Below, piece after piece: positions 11,560-22,330 of a stretch of 64,000 nucleotides of DNA. Source of the DNA: Opisthorchis felineus (taxonomy: Eukaryota; Platyhelminthes; Trematoda; Opisthorchiida; Opisthorchiidae). The stretch is from NCBI GenBank assembly GCA_004794785.1, contig SJOL01007187.1, positions 585,870 through 649,869 on the forward strand. Direction: 5' to 3'. The stretch's first letter is position 1. The number at the start of each line of letters is the position of its first letter. The translations under genes and the position numbers were made by a program. The notes beneath the pieces are model-generated. The model made no database searches. It saw only the letters and a list, made by a program, of their open reading frames with translations, and was not told the origin of the DNA.

Positions 11560-12200
11560 ACCTGTAGCATTTTATGCCGATGTTGGTGTAGTCGTGATTT
11601 CACCATCTGAGGCTTTATTGTTCAACTGGATACCTGTAAACAGTCGACTCTATGCTGTCCACTTTCTGCTTCGATGAATGCTCACACTAGTCGACATAAT
11701 AAACTTTCTTTGTTTGTCGTGTCCCTTTATGCACCAAGGAAGTTTAACTCTAATTCGTTGAGAGGGACCTATCGACCACCCTCTTGTCCACCGTAAAAAG
11801 CTTGGATATACTCATGACAGCAGTGGATTTCAGTGCGCAGGTAGGATGCCTTACTTCATTAGGAGCATATCTTGATGGTCTTTTTAGTCTGAAAGCAAAA
11901 CGCAGTGACAACGGTGAACGTCTTCTGCAACTTTGTACTGGTCACCGTTTGTATGTTAGCGATACTGGATAGTCATTGCGCTCTTGTGATATCTGGGTTC
12001 CCCAAACCCTTCTCGTAAAAATGACCACATCGCCATGCGTTGAAGATGGGTCCTTTCAGTCCCCGATTGCCGACTGTCCTAGAATACACAGGTTGATTCA
12101 GATCACACTCTCGTTCGGCATTCTTTGAATTGTCCCGGTAAGCCCCAGAAGTGATCTCCCCATTTAGCAGTGGAAGAGTTTTGTGAGCCACATGTCAGGG
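11560..12200 (+). pseudogene. LINE APE-type endonuclease, decayed
   Basis: Across several frames the conserved line of the family can be read: VGVVVISPSEALLFNWIPVN, then SRLYAVHFL, a central block with a DFSAQVGCL motif (equivalent to the GDFNAQ motif of APE-like nucleases), then DNGERLLQLCTGHRLYVSDT. Near the end it reads NDHIAM followed by DCRLS and SDHTLV, with the SDH codons at 12098-12106. SDH and the aspartate/asparagine pair are catalytic-centre signatures of this nuclease, which nicks the target DNA to prime reverse transcription. Stops inside every frame rule out function. Confidence 0.7.
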
Positions 12201-12869
12201 AAATATCTCAAAGCCAACTATACAGTGTATTACAAGTGGCGTTCTAGGACGTCACTGGCCGTAACGGAGATGAGATGACGATGGCTATACATGACAACTG
12301 GAACTCTGCTTGTGGTGCTTTCGAGGATGTACACAGCAGCCATTGGACCTCAGAAAAGTTACTGTCACTCTTTAGTACGACGCACTAGACTTCGCCGGGC
12401 TCAGAGATGAATTAAGCTAGAAGGTTGATTAGACGACAAATCCAACGCGACATGTTTGTGGAGAGTCGTGATGGAACTGGAAAGTTCAAGGACTAGAAGA
12501 AGCCAGTAGGTCTGGGAATGCACGGAAGCTGTTCTATCTAATACACAAATAGAGGACCTAAAGGGCCTTCCGTAAGTGAGTTAATCAAAGATAATATTGG
12601 AAACCTAATTTACGACAAATACCGCATTTAAACAACAGTTTAGTTGTCGCTCTACCCCTTTTCTTATGCCCTTCATTTAACTCGCTCATTTTGAGTCACA
12701 GTATGTACTTGAGATCCGCCCTCAAATGATGAAGTGCTAGTTAGTGCCTTTCTGGCTTCAAGAACTATCGGGTTGCTGGACGAGATGAGCAGCCCCAGCG
12801 TTCCGCTTTCACCAAGAAGTCTGTATGTATTTGGGAAGAAAAACGTGTTCCAGATAACTGGGACCAATC

Positions 12870-13515
12870 GCTAGTAGTGCCCGTGTTCAAAAAATGTTTT
12901 AACCATATGGGTATAATTCTCCCGCCTGTTGCAATGCGGCTAGTGACTACACCTAAATTGTGACGCCTAACTTGAAACCCAAGACTGAGAGCATCAAGTA
13001 GGATTTCGACTTGACAGAGGGTGCACTGTTCATATCTTCAAGTTGCGTCAAATGCTTGAGTAGTGCCACACACGACGCCCACCATAAATCGTGGTTTTCT
13101 ACTTTGAAGGAGGCTACAACTCGTTGGATAGACTAGTTCTTCTAAATAAGCTTTGCCCAGAAAGTGATACTCTTGAAGTTCGGAACTATTCATCATACTC
13201 TGTATTCCCATGCCTCCGGCGGGGTTAGGGTTTAAAATGAACTGCGCGAAATCTTTCTCACAAACAATGCAGCTTGTCGGCGATACCTCCTCTCTCCTTT
13301 TTTGTTAAACTTTGTCATCGACCTCACCGTGGAGTCTATACTCCGAGAGACCATGAATCTAGGTCCGTCATGTCTGGAGAAAGATTAACGAATTTGGAAT
13401 ATGCGAGCTACATCGTTTTGTTGTTTGACGATTATTTATTCGCGCAAAGTACTTTAACCAGAATATCGGAGGTGATCTAACAGTTCAGAATGCGTTTTGC
13501 ACCTTTAATGTGCAA
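12870..13515 (+). pseudogene. LINE reverse transcriptase fragment, catalytic site mutated
   Basis: Recognisable blocks: WDQSLVVPVFKKCFNH, then a SLYSHASGGVRV-like segment, then a plus-strand frame at 13274-13480 containing NLEYASYIVLLF. The catalytic YADD has become YASY (codons at 13400-13411), losing both aspartates of the motif. Homology stops near RFAPLMCKC at about 13515 and resumes at 14225 with EVNTRIAKAWTAFA, so the gene is split by the inserted segment. Confidence 0.7.
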
Positions 13516-13519
13516 ATGC

Positions 13520-14215
13520 TTAATTCAAGTTTCCCCTTATCTTCCTTTCCCTTCCCTTTCCTTTCCCTTTATCTGGAACTCCAGATTGAAGATCTCCGTC
13601 ACGAAGAGACTCGACCTCACAATGGTGTGACGGTGTGTCTACCTCCGTGACGCTTCGAGCTATGCTGGGGTTAGGGGATGGGGTGTCCACGCGACACTCA
13701 GAGTCCGCCATACCAGATTGGTCAATGGTTAGAGGTCTGACCAACACAGTCTCCTGGACTTCCATTTTGGGGGTTGGAAGATGTGTGGTGACTTGTCCTT
13801 TAAAGATTGTAATGTGCTTGCATTTCCCGCCAAACACCGCTTTTGAGCCAAAAGCGTTGGTAGAGGATCCTAATTGTCCTCCTGTCTAGGTCTAGGTGCC
13901 ATGGCAATATTCCAGCCCATCTACCACCATGGTACCCACAACCAGCAACACTCCCATGCCATATCGGCCGCCCCATGGCTTCACCAGTCGGGTCGCTTTA
14001 CTTGCTGCATATAATAGGGCCGGTAAGCGAAAACAGATTACTGCTGGCGCCTCCCTTCTTTCTCTTTCACATGCTTTTTCTTCCCCCTCCCCCAACCTAT
14101 TAAAAAATCCCTCCCTGCAGGCCCATCCGTTAGGACTGACAACCGTAAGGTTGTCAGTGGTGAACACTGATATTATGCTGTCGATGATGATCATTGCTGA
14201 CCATGCCAGCTGCTT
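13520..14215. other. Foreign segment splitting LINE copy 4
   Basis: About 690 bp lie where related copies have at most about 200 bp. It opens with a pyrimidine tract (CTTCCTTTCCCTTCCCTTTC, 13540-13575). It includes a 10-bp perfect hairpin at 14135-14158. Two plus-strand frames occur at 13635-13889 and 13896-14140. I do not recognise the segment. It may be a piece of another retroelement, and I could not identify a target-site duplication. Confidence 0.5.
14135..14158. other. Perfect 10-bp inverted repeat with GTAA loop
   Basis: ACTGACAACC at 14135-14144, loop GTAA, and GGTTGTCAGT at 14149-14158. As RNA it would form a hairpin capped by a GNRA-class tetraloop. No uridine run follows on either side, so it is not an obvious Pol III terminator. 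Function unknown. Confidence 0.6.
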
Positions 14216-14224
14216 GTATTGTAT

Positions 14225-14790
14225 AGCAGGTGAAGTGAATACCCGGATTGCGAAGGCTTGGACAGCGTTCGCCGTCTTGCAACGAATTTTGTTGAGGCTA
14301 ACGGGCTATATGTACAAGGTGATTGTAAGAACGGCCTTAATTTATTGTTCTGAGACCTCAATCCTCCAATCCGAAGACCTTAGGCATCTTCAAACTTTCG
14401 ACAACAAGAGTTAGCTGACTGCAGCGAAGTGGTGCGTAAGGAGGCACTTGGTAACTAATCCGAATCGTTAGGGCAGCAGACCACATTTACCAGGTTGAGG
14501 TTGTTTGGGCATGTATAAAGTGCACCAAAGCATCGCCTACTAAGAAAACGCTGTTTCACGGCGAGAAGTTGACGGGAGACATCACAAAGTGGCGCGAAGG
14601 TGACTACCGTCAAACAGAATGCTCCGGGGCCTTAGCGTCTTCCGGGTTGGCATCATCGGGATCCTTCTTGCACGTGATCGAAAACCCTGCACCAGATCCC
14701 AGTGAAGTGAATGATGTCATTTCGTTAGCCGGACTATCTGGCTAAAGTTCGCATGTCGTTGGGTGCTGGGCTTATGTCAAGTAAGGTTTG
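14225..14790 (+). pseudogene. LINE C-terminal domain, decayed
   Basis: 14232-14412 reads EVNTRIAKAWTAFAVLQR, then RTALIYCSETSILQSEDLRH and LQTFDNKS, equivalent to the post-RT block of copy 3. Downstream the frame breaks, and weak traces lead to the 3' untranslated region at about 14790. It belongs to copy 4 and resumes its coding after the inserted segment. Confidence 0.65.
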
Positions 14791-15035
14791 CAAGTGACGC
14801 CGTCAGTCCCCGTGATAGCGCTTCACTTCGGCATGATGTTCAGGTGTGTTTACTTTAATTCTGTCCAAAAGTGTAGGCACCTTATCCTTGGTCATTTTCA
14901 TCAAGACCATAGGGTACTAAATCTCTCCCCTCCCCTTTTCTTTCCACCCTTCGCTGAGGCCTTCTTCCCTCATGGCAGTTAGGCGCCAGTATGCAGTACT
15001 GATACATTGCAGTCAATGATGATGGTGACGATAGT

Positions 15036-15424
15036 GATCATAAACATGTTTATGATTATGAGGGCGACCGAGTTGACACGTTCGTTTCAGATGCCACTCT
15101 GGACTTTGCTAAAGCTGAAACATGGGAAAACTGCTAGTTAAACTGCTAAAACAAGGGATTGGCACGCCAGCGGAGGACTTGAACGATCTGTAACGTCACT
15201 CAACGACTGGTGAGTCTGACGGTTTTATGTTCATCATTATTTTTTTTACTAAGTCCATGTTCTGATTCCATCGGAGCCATATTCTACGCTAGATTGACTC
15301 AATTTTGCTCATCTATACAGTTTTGGTAAGTGGATGTGTAATGCACAGTTGGGAGGTCTTTGGCTCTGGGCAGTATTCATGGGTTGGGTTCTCACTTAGT
15401 TCAGTGGATTCACATTCATTGTGC
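15036..15424. other. No feature identified
   Basis: Spacer between two LINE copies. A T-run at 15240-15247 is the only simple-sequence feature. Confidence 0.4.
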
Positions 15425-15449
15425 TCAGACACTTTTGGGCACATGAGAC

Positions 15450-16130
15450 TGTACGGAGAGCTCTCCAAAATCTTTCCTACAAGCAGTGGTGTCGAAAAAG
15501 GATATCCTCTCTCACCATTTTTGTTTAATTCCGTCTCTGATGAAGTAATGGGGCGAAATCCAATAGGTCTTCAAAACCCCGTCGTTCAGATCTCTTCGAT
15601 AGAGAAGCTTGTATACCGAAAATATGAAGACAACATTGTCCTAATTTCTGAAAAACAACTGAAAGCGCATGCAAAGTTCGAGAAATTTATCAAGATAATC
15701 TAGTCCTTCGGCATAAGCCTCGCGTCCAAAAAGTGCAAAATTATGCCGTGGCGCGTACAATCTTTGAACATGATTCTGAGAATTCAAGAGGTGACACCGA
15801 AGGTTGTGGAACACTATATGTATCCGGAAGCTGCATTAGCTCTCACGGTAGTGTGACAGACGAAGTAAACGGACGAATCTCGAAGGCCAGAATTGCCTGT
15901 GTCAAGTTGCGCCACTTGTGTCATCAACAAGGCATACCACTAGGTCTCAAATAACACATTATCAGACTACAGTGCGGGCTATATTGTTGTGCGGCTACGA
16001 CACTTGGCCACTTCGGGCGGAGGACCTGAGATATCTTCAGGTCTTTGACCACTGATATCTCAGAACTATAACTGGAATCGGTTGGGATCAGCGAATTAGG
16101 TATGAGGTGACTCGGAAACGCGCCTTTGGT
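15450..16130 (+). pseudogene. LINE reverse transcriptase, YADD mutated to YEDN
   Basis: An open stretch at 15305-15703 covers RT blocks from GELSKIFPTSSGVEKGYPLS to KFEKFIKII and stops where functional copies continue 'SFGM.FAP.KCK'. That sequence resumes in another frame at 15705 (SFGISLASKKCKIMPW). Both the second aspartate change and the frameshift disable it. The first 120 bp of the open frame, 15305-15425, have no LINE homology, so the apparent start is accidental. Confidence 0.7.
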
Positions 16131-16158
16131 GAAGCAGAGGGTACTTCCTCCAAAGAAT

Positions 16159-16346
16159 AGATAATCGTTCAGCTGCAGCCCCCTTTTGGTGCCTAGCTGC
16201 CATGCCACCAGAAGGAAGCACGAGGGCTGGGATACTGTCAGGTTGTCCAAGCCTAGACAGGGGAAGTCGAGAGGCTGAGGTCAGGTTCGAACCAAGGACC
16301 TTTCGGTCAGTAAATTCGCGCTCTAACAACTGAGCCATCTCGCCCC
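16159..16346 (-). mobile_element. tRNA-headed SINE inside LINE copy 5
   Basis: On the minus strand from about 16346 it reads GGGCGAGATGGCTCAG (A box), GGTTCGAACCTGACC (B box), CCCTGTCTAGGCTTGG, then GCTAGGCACCAAAAG and a GAACGATTAT end. The direct repeat CCAAAGAAT (16150-16158 and 16346-16354) is the target-site duplication. The LINE copy at 55.56 kb retains the unoccupied site (ACTCAAAGAATACATC). The head is tRNA-like but not a functional tRNA. Such SINEs are transcribed by RNA polymerase III and moved by LINE proteins. Confidence 0.85.
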
Positions 16347-16835
16347 CAAAGAATGCATCCAGCATTGCAAGCTAAGATGGCTGGGCTATGTTCTATACAT
16401 GTCGAGTTGTGCCTGCCGAGATGGGTGCTATTTCCCGCGCCTAATTCGGATTGGCGGAACCCTAGAGATGGACAGAATATGACATGGCAGAAAAGAATAA
16501 TGGATGTTAGGAGAAGTTTGAATGCTGTTCGCCTTCCAGGATGCGGTCCACTTGACCCTCTCTATGCTTAGCTGGAGACATTGAACGATATATGGTGACT
16601 AACGGATGTCAGTGGCATTCATGATTCACTTCCTATCCAGACTGTCTGACTGACTGTTAGGGGTGTAGGCAACTTGGATGTTTGCGGTAGGCTAGCCCTA
16701 GGTCCTCTTCTCTACCCGCTTTTCTTCTTTCTATTCGAATAAATTGACATGGTTGTAAGGCAGTGAAGCACCACTGTTTTCAGCTGGTGTTGCTGTAAAT
16801 GATGATGATGATGATAATGACCGGTGATAAAAACT

Positions 16836-19800
16836 GGGAATTAAGTAAGAGTCATTGCGGTGGCTAGTCTTCACACAGAGCGATGTATGGGGAATGTCAA
16901 TGTACCATCTACGGGTTATCTACTCTTTAGATTTAACGAAACTAGTTTGAGAGGCAGCTGAGTTACTGGGGAATTATGAGGTAGTTTTAGTTGCTGTCGT
17001 ATCCAGCGGGGTGTAATCCCTCCGAGTCAAGCTCTGAGGTTTGCATCTACACGTAAAATCAATCAAACAGCAAGTTTTTTTAATCCTCTTACAGTACTCC
17101 ACTCCTCAAGGAAACCCATCACCTTCGAGGGGAAGGCGAGAAAGTACGGAAGACATTTTCTGACTGACTTTCTTCCCAAGAGCAAGAAAAGATCTTATTG
17201 TACCTAGGAGGTCAGCTGCCAGAACAGCTGCTTATTACGAGCAGTCAAACAGGCAGTCGATAAAACGGTTTAAACATGGGTGGAAATTCCGCCCCGTAGC
17301 AGTCGCTATTGACACATTCGTGGTGTGCACTACCCGACCATTGGGTGCCCCATTACTGTCGAATTGGTCTCGAATTTCTTCCACTCAACGAGTCATCGGA
17401 TTACGATGTATGCGTATGCGTTTGAGTGCTATCGACATTCTTCAACTACTGAGCTGCAGTGCGGGACAGTATCGTGGGTCACAGAAGCATCAAACCAGTA
17501 ATCTTTCGAGTCCCGAGTTACTCTGTGCCTACTCTCGGCCGTGTTACCTGTTTAGGGCTAGTCCAATTTGCCTGATACCAACGGCTTTCGTTTGCTTATT
17601 TTGTAATGTCTCGTTCGCACGGCTGCGGTTCTGGTCTTGGAACCGGATTTACTGATGGACCAGTATTGTACATCTTTTATCTCATATGTACAGCCGATCC
17701 AGTATCCCACCACATCGGCGAACTCTTCCTGACTGGGCTGGACCTAACTTAGCCGATAACTAGACTGCACTGCTCAACCAATTACACTTACATATCTCTT
17801 GAAATATTCGCTTCACATCTTTAGAAATACACTTGTATGGTTGCAGTAACCGTTGTAGGATGGACTACAAACAGCTACTAGTTGTGGGAATAGGATGTGA
17901 TGCACAAACCGCAGTCAGAGTAACGCGTCACGAGACGACATCGCAATCTGCCAGTAACCGTAATAATGCGGTTGAAGGTCTAATGAACAAACATGCGACT
18001 ATTCTATGGTACACAATCAAAGATGAGTGTGGGCAATGGTCATTCAGTCATCAATGTCCGTTTATTTTCGTGAGCAGTGCACTTAGAACAACCAGAACAT
18101 TTCAAACAATCAATGATCAGTTGACGCCAGAACCAGTTAGATGAACCAATCACTGTCAAGCATATCTAAATAAATCAGTGCTGAGTTTAGCACGGTGGTT
18201 AATAGGATAGCAAAGTAATAAAAACCCACTGCTTTCTCATAATAAATTGAGAGTTCTTTGGAGCTAACTGGTTCTTCTTTTCTAATATCCGGGATCCCAG
18301 TCTCGTGTCAGAGGAAAGTTCTCGATGTACTGCGCTGAATGAAATGGGTCCTCTGAAGGGTAGACCATCTGAAATACCCCAAGATTTTTACTAAATCAAG
18401 ACTGCTGGCAAGTGGTTGCCGTAGTGACAGCTTCAAAGAAGGCGAGGTTTCTGTGTTCCAGTAAGCGTTGGGAGGCATTACGAACGATCATCACCACTGA
18501 TATTTAACCCAACGTAAGATCTCAGAGATTCACTGATTAGGACAATTCAGTGGAACTGTGAAACGCTTCCAATTCTTTCATCGAGACGAACAGTCTGAAG
18601 AACCCACCGATCAAAACTGCCTTGCGCTGAAAAGCATGGTAAAATATTGCAACTTGTGCGAACGCGCGAGGCCTAGCCAGATAAGGGATAAAACAACCCC
18701 ATGAATTTAAGATGAGGTCATCATGAAGAGACTTTTGAAAAACCACCGGCTAATTCTGGACCAATACATCATTGTGTGCCTCATTGAGGCCGCGGCTGCG
18801 AAGTCTGACTCCCCGTGATTATAACACGTACTTAACTGCTGTTGAACGGAGGCACACTGGCAAGTGTGGCTGCTGCAGGACAACGCACATGAAGATCAGG
18901 GATGAGTTCAGCCTAGGCTAAGAAGTGTGAAATGGGTCACGGACGAAACCGAATGGAAAGTTCAGATGACCTTGACGGATCCGTGTAATGATGAGTTGTA
19001 CGAGTTAGATGAGTTGAAGCAGGTTTGACCCCAGTTTTTGAGCTTCAGTTTTTCATCGGATGAATTTTACTACTTTCAATCTTTCAGCACTTTTAACAAT
19101 TGCACTTCCTTCTTTCCATTCAAACTTGGACTGAGAGAGTCAACTTAGCATTTACAGATACCACGATTCCCATAGTTTTCTTATCTGCAAGAGGAGTCCC
19201 ATTGGCTTTGCAAAATGCAGTAAAGTCCAAGCCTGAGGGTCTCGTGCATTTGCGAGTAACAGCAAGGATAGACGACCCAACAAATCTGATTTACCAAAAT
19301 GCAACAAGGTTAAAAGGGTGAGGGTCAATCCAGCTGTGTATTGAACCCAAGCTAGTAAATGTCGCCCCATTACGAGGATCTTACTGAAACCCCATCCTAG
19401 ATAACTTTAAAACGGAGCGAAGTTCATTACAAGGCTGAATCTGTCATAAGCATTTTGGCAAATAAAATTTGAATACCAGGTTACGTTTAATTAGTAAACT
19501 TCGACACACAGTTGGGTAATCTTGTTCACCACGCCTATCCACTGAACTCAAAATATCCAGCGAAACCTTCCAGAAGAGCCGCATTCAACCCACTGACAAA
19601 CTAACACTTGATAAGTTCCTTGTGTACGGCAACAGCATACAAGAACATGACAGAAATCTGGCTATCTCACGGGGTATGATCGAAGCTGAACTCGGACGAT
19701 GGCTGTCCAGTCAGAAAAGACTGTTTCAGTCAGTACTGCGGCCAAGTCAGTGGAGGCAATTCAAATGAACAACTGTTGATTGATGTGAGCCACGGTAGAA

Positions 19801-21084
19801 TCACTTAGATGGACCAGTAACAATCAAGCGAATTCGAACAACTTGTTATAACGACGGCCAACAAGACTGGTATTATACTAGTAAAAGCCCAATGCTCTTC
19901 CTTAGTATATCGAGATTTCCCATGAGTAGGCTGAGGCTTTTGGTTGGCTGATTTCCAGGATAACAGCACTGGTATAGCAGGTCATTGCCGTTTGAAAACT
20001 GAGAAAAGTATGAGAAAGTTCAAAGTGAAATGCTACGCGGTGGCTCTACATGTTTCCACAAAGTTGCCATGATTCAAGCCAACCTGAGAACAGTCGAGAT
20101 GGTAACCATTTCACTGGAGCACTCAAAGTCCAACAGCCCTGCTCAATAATGGGGCTAGTCAGGGTTTCGCCATGTCTGAGTCAAGTTCGCACCGTCACTC
20201 GGAGGACCAACGCCTATGGACTTAGCTCAATAAGGATGACCGCCACATACTTTATCGGGTTGGTTTGTTGCTACCATGTGGGGAGATACGATTATGTGGT
20301 ACGACTAAGAGGGGCCTGGTAACCTTGGTTGGTGTGGCCAAGTGGAACAAATGTTGAACATGTGTTGGTGTTCACTAGGGAGCGTAAATTTAAAAGTACA
20401 CAGTGCCTAGATCAACATGAAAAGGCCTGAGTGATGCGGTGCTGCGAGATACCCAAATGCCTACGCGGGATTGGCAGATTATATATACTTTTTGGTGACT
20501 AGCGCAATTATATCCGTACACGTTCGTCAGTCAATCTTGTTTCTTCGGTCCCAGAAAACTTGCATTCCACACCGAATTCAGCCCTGTGAAAACTGTCCGT
20601 CTCTCCAGCTATTCAAAGGCATCCAATGGCTTGACTACTATTGACAGGCTGATCCGAATCGGATGACAATCGTTCAGTTTAGTCAAGGGATTATGCAAGG
20701 TAATGCTTACTCTAGTGACTCGCACAGAAGCTGAACGTTCTAGTCACAGTCTTTGCGTTCCCACTCGGTGGAAGGTTTGGCGACAGCTGGAGCTCAAACA
20801 CTAGCATTGGTGAGGGGCCTTAGCAACTAAGTCACGTTGGGACAGCTGAAACACCACCACATGTGATGTGTTGTTTTTATCTCAGTTAAACAACTCGGTC
20901 TTTGACAGTAGATCCATCATTTTGTTGGGCCAAGCTCAGCTGCTCCAACTGGTTTGCTTCTTAGCGGTGTGTCACCTGAGTACAACGTGTTTCACCCCAT
21001 TCTTTACATTATAAGGGGCCATTCTCCTCCAAACGATGTATTTCAACTAACGTGGGCACTACTCACAAGTAGTAAACAAAAAAC
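16836..21084. other. Unassigned DNA
   Basis: About 4.2 kb with open frames up to 111 codons (17320-17655 plus) and 103 codons (17833-18144 plus), neither recognisable. 19329-19350 contains GTATTGAACCCAAGC, a possible remnant of a tRNA-like B box, but no A box at the right distance convinces me. I see no exon with good splice sites and no known transposon protein. Confidence 0.4.
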
Positions 21085-21345
21085 TGGGCCGTTATTGTCT
21101 TGACGGACCACACTGCTGATGTTGCTGAAAAGTCTTCCGCACCCAACGACACTTCTTGGGGCTCAATAACAGTCCTCGAGCTTCCATTTTACACGAACCT
21201 CAATCGCACACAGTTCTCCGATTACACCCACTTGCAGCACATTCGGCTGAAATATGGGGTAAACGAGGGATTCAGCTAGGACCAGTTCAGTCTCCAGTCA
21301 AAAAAAACCAGATAAGTTTGCAAATAAGTGGGCCTCTATTAGTTT
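21085..21345. repeat. Hammerhead-family fragments in inverted order
   Basis: The minus strand of 21090-21185 reads TTGAGCCCCAAGAAGTGTCG, then GACTTTTCAGCAACAT, a decayed ribozyme core whose stem II loop CAAGAA survives. It is followed in plus orientation at 21255-21340 by the family arm (AACGAGGGATTCAGCT, CAGTCTCCAGTCAAAA, TTTGCAAATAAGTG). The same inverted layout occurs at 1.3 and 1.95 kb. Confidence 0.5.
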
Positions 21346-22049
21346 AGTAATAATAATATTGTTGTTAATATATGCAGCCAAGAAGTAGACTATAACTTAT
21401 TTTCCAAGTTTGAGGGAAAGATCAAAGATAACTCCATATTGACCTTCGGCAGCATTCTATGTTTCCTGCTCATCGCGAGAGAATTATGTTTCAAATGGGC
21501 TCATTTACGGAGCAAAGTACTCTGGAAAGGAAACTGAGCAAATGATGCCCCGTATTTGCACACGATATGATTACAAGTGCTACTCATATTCAAAACGATG
21601 AGAGAGGGTTGGAATTTTATCCGGACGATCCATTGAAAATGAGTACAGGCCTGCGTCCAGAAAATCTGCCTACTCTTCATCATAAGATAAAGATGGCCTA
21701 ACGAACAGATGTCTCCACAGCTCCCGTCATTTATTTTGAGGACCCAGTTCATACTACAAGCCGTGTTGTAGCAAATACGGCATGCTCTGTTTACTTTCAA
21801 GTGGAGTCACCGTAAAATACTGTGTATCTAAAAGTATTAAGTCCTTCGAGAATTTCGGGTGTACGTATACGAAGACTGCAATACCACCGAATACGGGGAA
21901 GGAACATGCTACTAATTAGCAGATGATGATGGAGAATGATGCAATGAATTGTGTGGACTGACTGCATCAGTATCCTCACATTTACACGCTCGAATTAAGT
22001 TATGGAATGACACTCTGCTCCTGATGAATACGAAACCGGAAACTGAAAG
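21346..22049. other. Unassigned DNA
   Basis: One minus-strand frame of 99 codons (21501-21800) with no recognisable domain. Nothing else supportable. Confidence 0.4.
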
Positions 22050-22330
22050 AAATACCAAATGTGGCGAAATACACTCATTCGCATACCAATTTGGTTTTGA
22101 CGGGAGACACACCTGGAACCCAGCTGAATTTCTCGTTTATGATGACTTAAGCACATTCGGTTGCTTAAGTCTAAATCTGTCCGATTTGGGTTCAAGTGGA
22201 GAATAAGGTTAGCGGAATCTCGGGGGCTGCGCCTACCTGATGAGCCCCAAGAAGGGCAAAACCGTCCGTGGGCTGTTGAAAATTTTTCAACAACCTCATT
22301 AATAATGCGTCAGGCCTACTATCAAATGTA
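22050..22330 (+). repeat. Hammerhead-family repeat, core nearly intact
   Basis: 22055-22140 is the family arm in reverse (CACTCATTCGCATACCAATT, then GAATTTCTCGTTTATGATG). 22185-22310 is plus-oriented: GATTTGGGTTCAAGTGGAGA, AATCTCGGGGGCTGCGCC, then CTGATGA at 22237-22243, stem II GCCC/GGGC (22244-22247 with 22254-22257) and loop CAAGAA. The GAAA box is AAAA (22258-22261), which removes an essential catalytic G, so this copy should be inactive. A GTT triplet follows at about 22274. Confidence 0.65.

Larger units (their letters stand above)
11527..15035 (+). mobile_element. Near-full-length but decayed LINE (copy 4)
   Basis: Order along the plus strand: endonuclease (11530-12200), linker (12200-12870), reverse transcriptase (12870-13515), an inserted segment (about 13520-14215), C-terminal domain (14220-14700) and 3' untranslated region (14790-15035). 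The tail is GTCAATGATGATGGTGACGA, typical of the short GATGAT-like repeats ending RTE elements. Its 3' UTR matches copy 1 at 5.2-5.4 kb. Many stops and frameshifts make it a fossil. This is the only copy in the window retaining the endonuclease. Confidence 0.75.
15425..16835 (+). mobile_element. LINE copy 5, interrupted by a SINE
   Basis: 15430-15700 encodes the middle of the reverse transcriptase (LYGELSKIFPTSSGVEKGYP, LSPFLFNSVSDEVMGR). The catalytic box is mutated to YEDN (codons 15623-15634). 15730-16130 holds the post-RT region in shifted frames. 16159-16346 is an inserted SINE. 16355-16570 continues with the C-terminal domain (LPRWVLF, RNPRDGQNMTW, LPGCGPLDP). The 3' untranslated region has AATAAATTG at 16738 and ends in GATGATGATGATGATAATGA at about 16800-16820. 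It is about 97% identical by eye to the copy at 55.2-55.5 kb over some 235 bp. Confidence 0.8.

Noticed and set aside
16096..16365. 89-codon minus frame resembling 'hypothetical proteins' of flukes
   Set aside because: It is the translation of the SINE itself. Similar predicted proteins are likely repeat artefacts.
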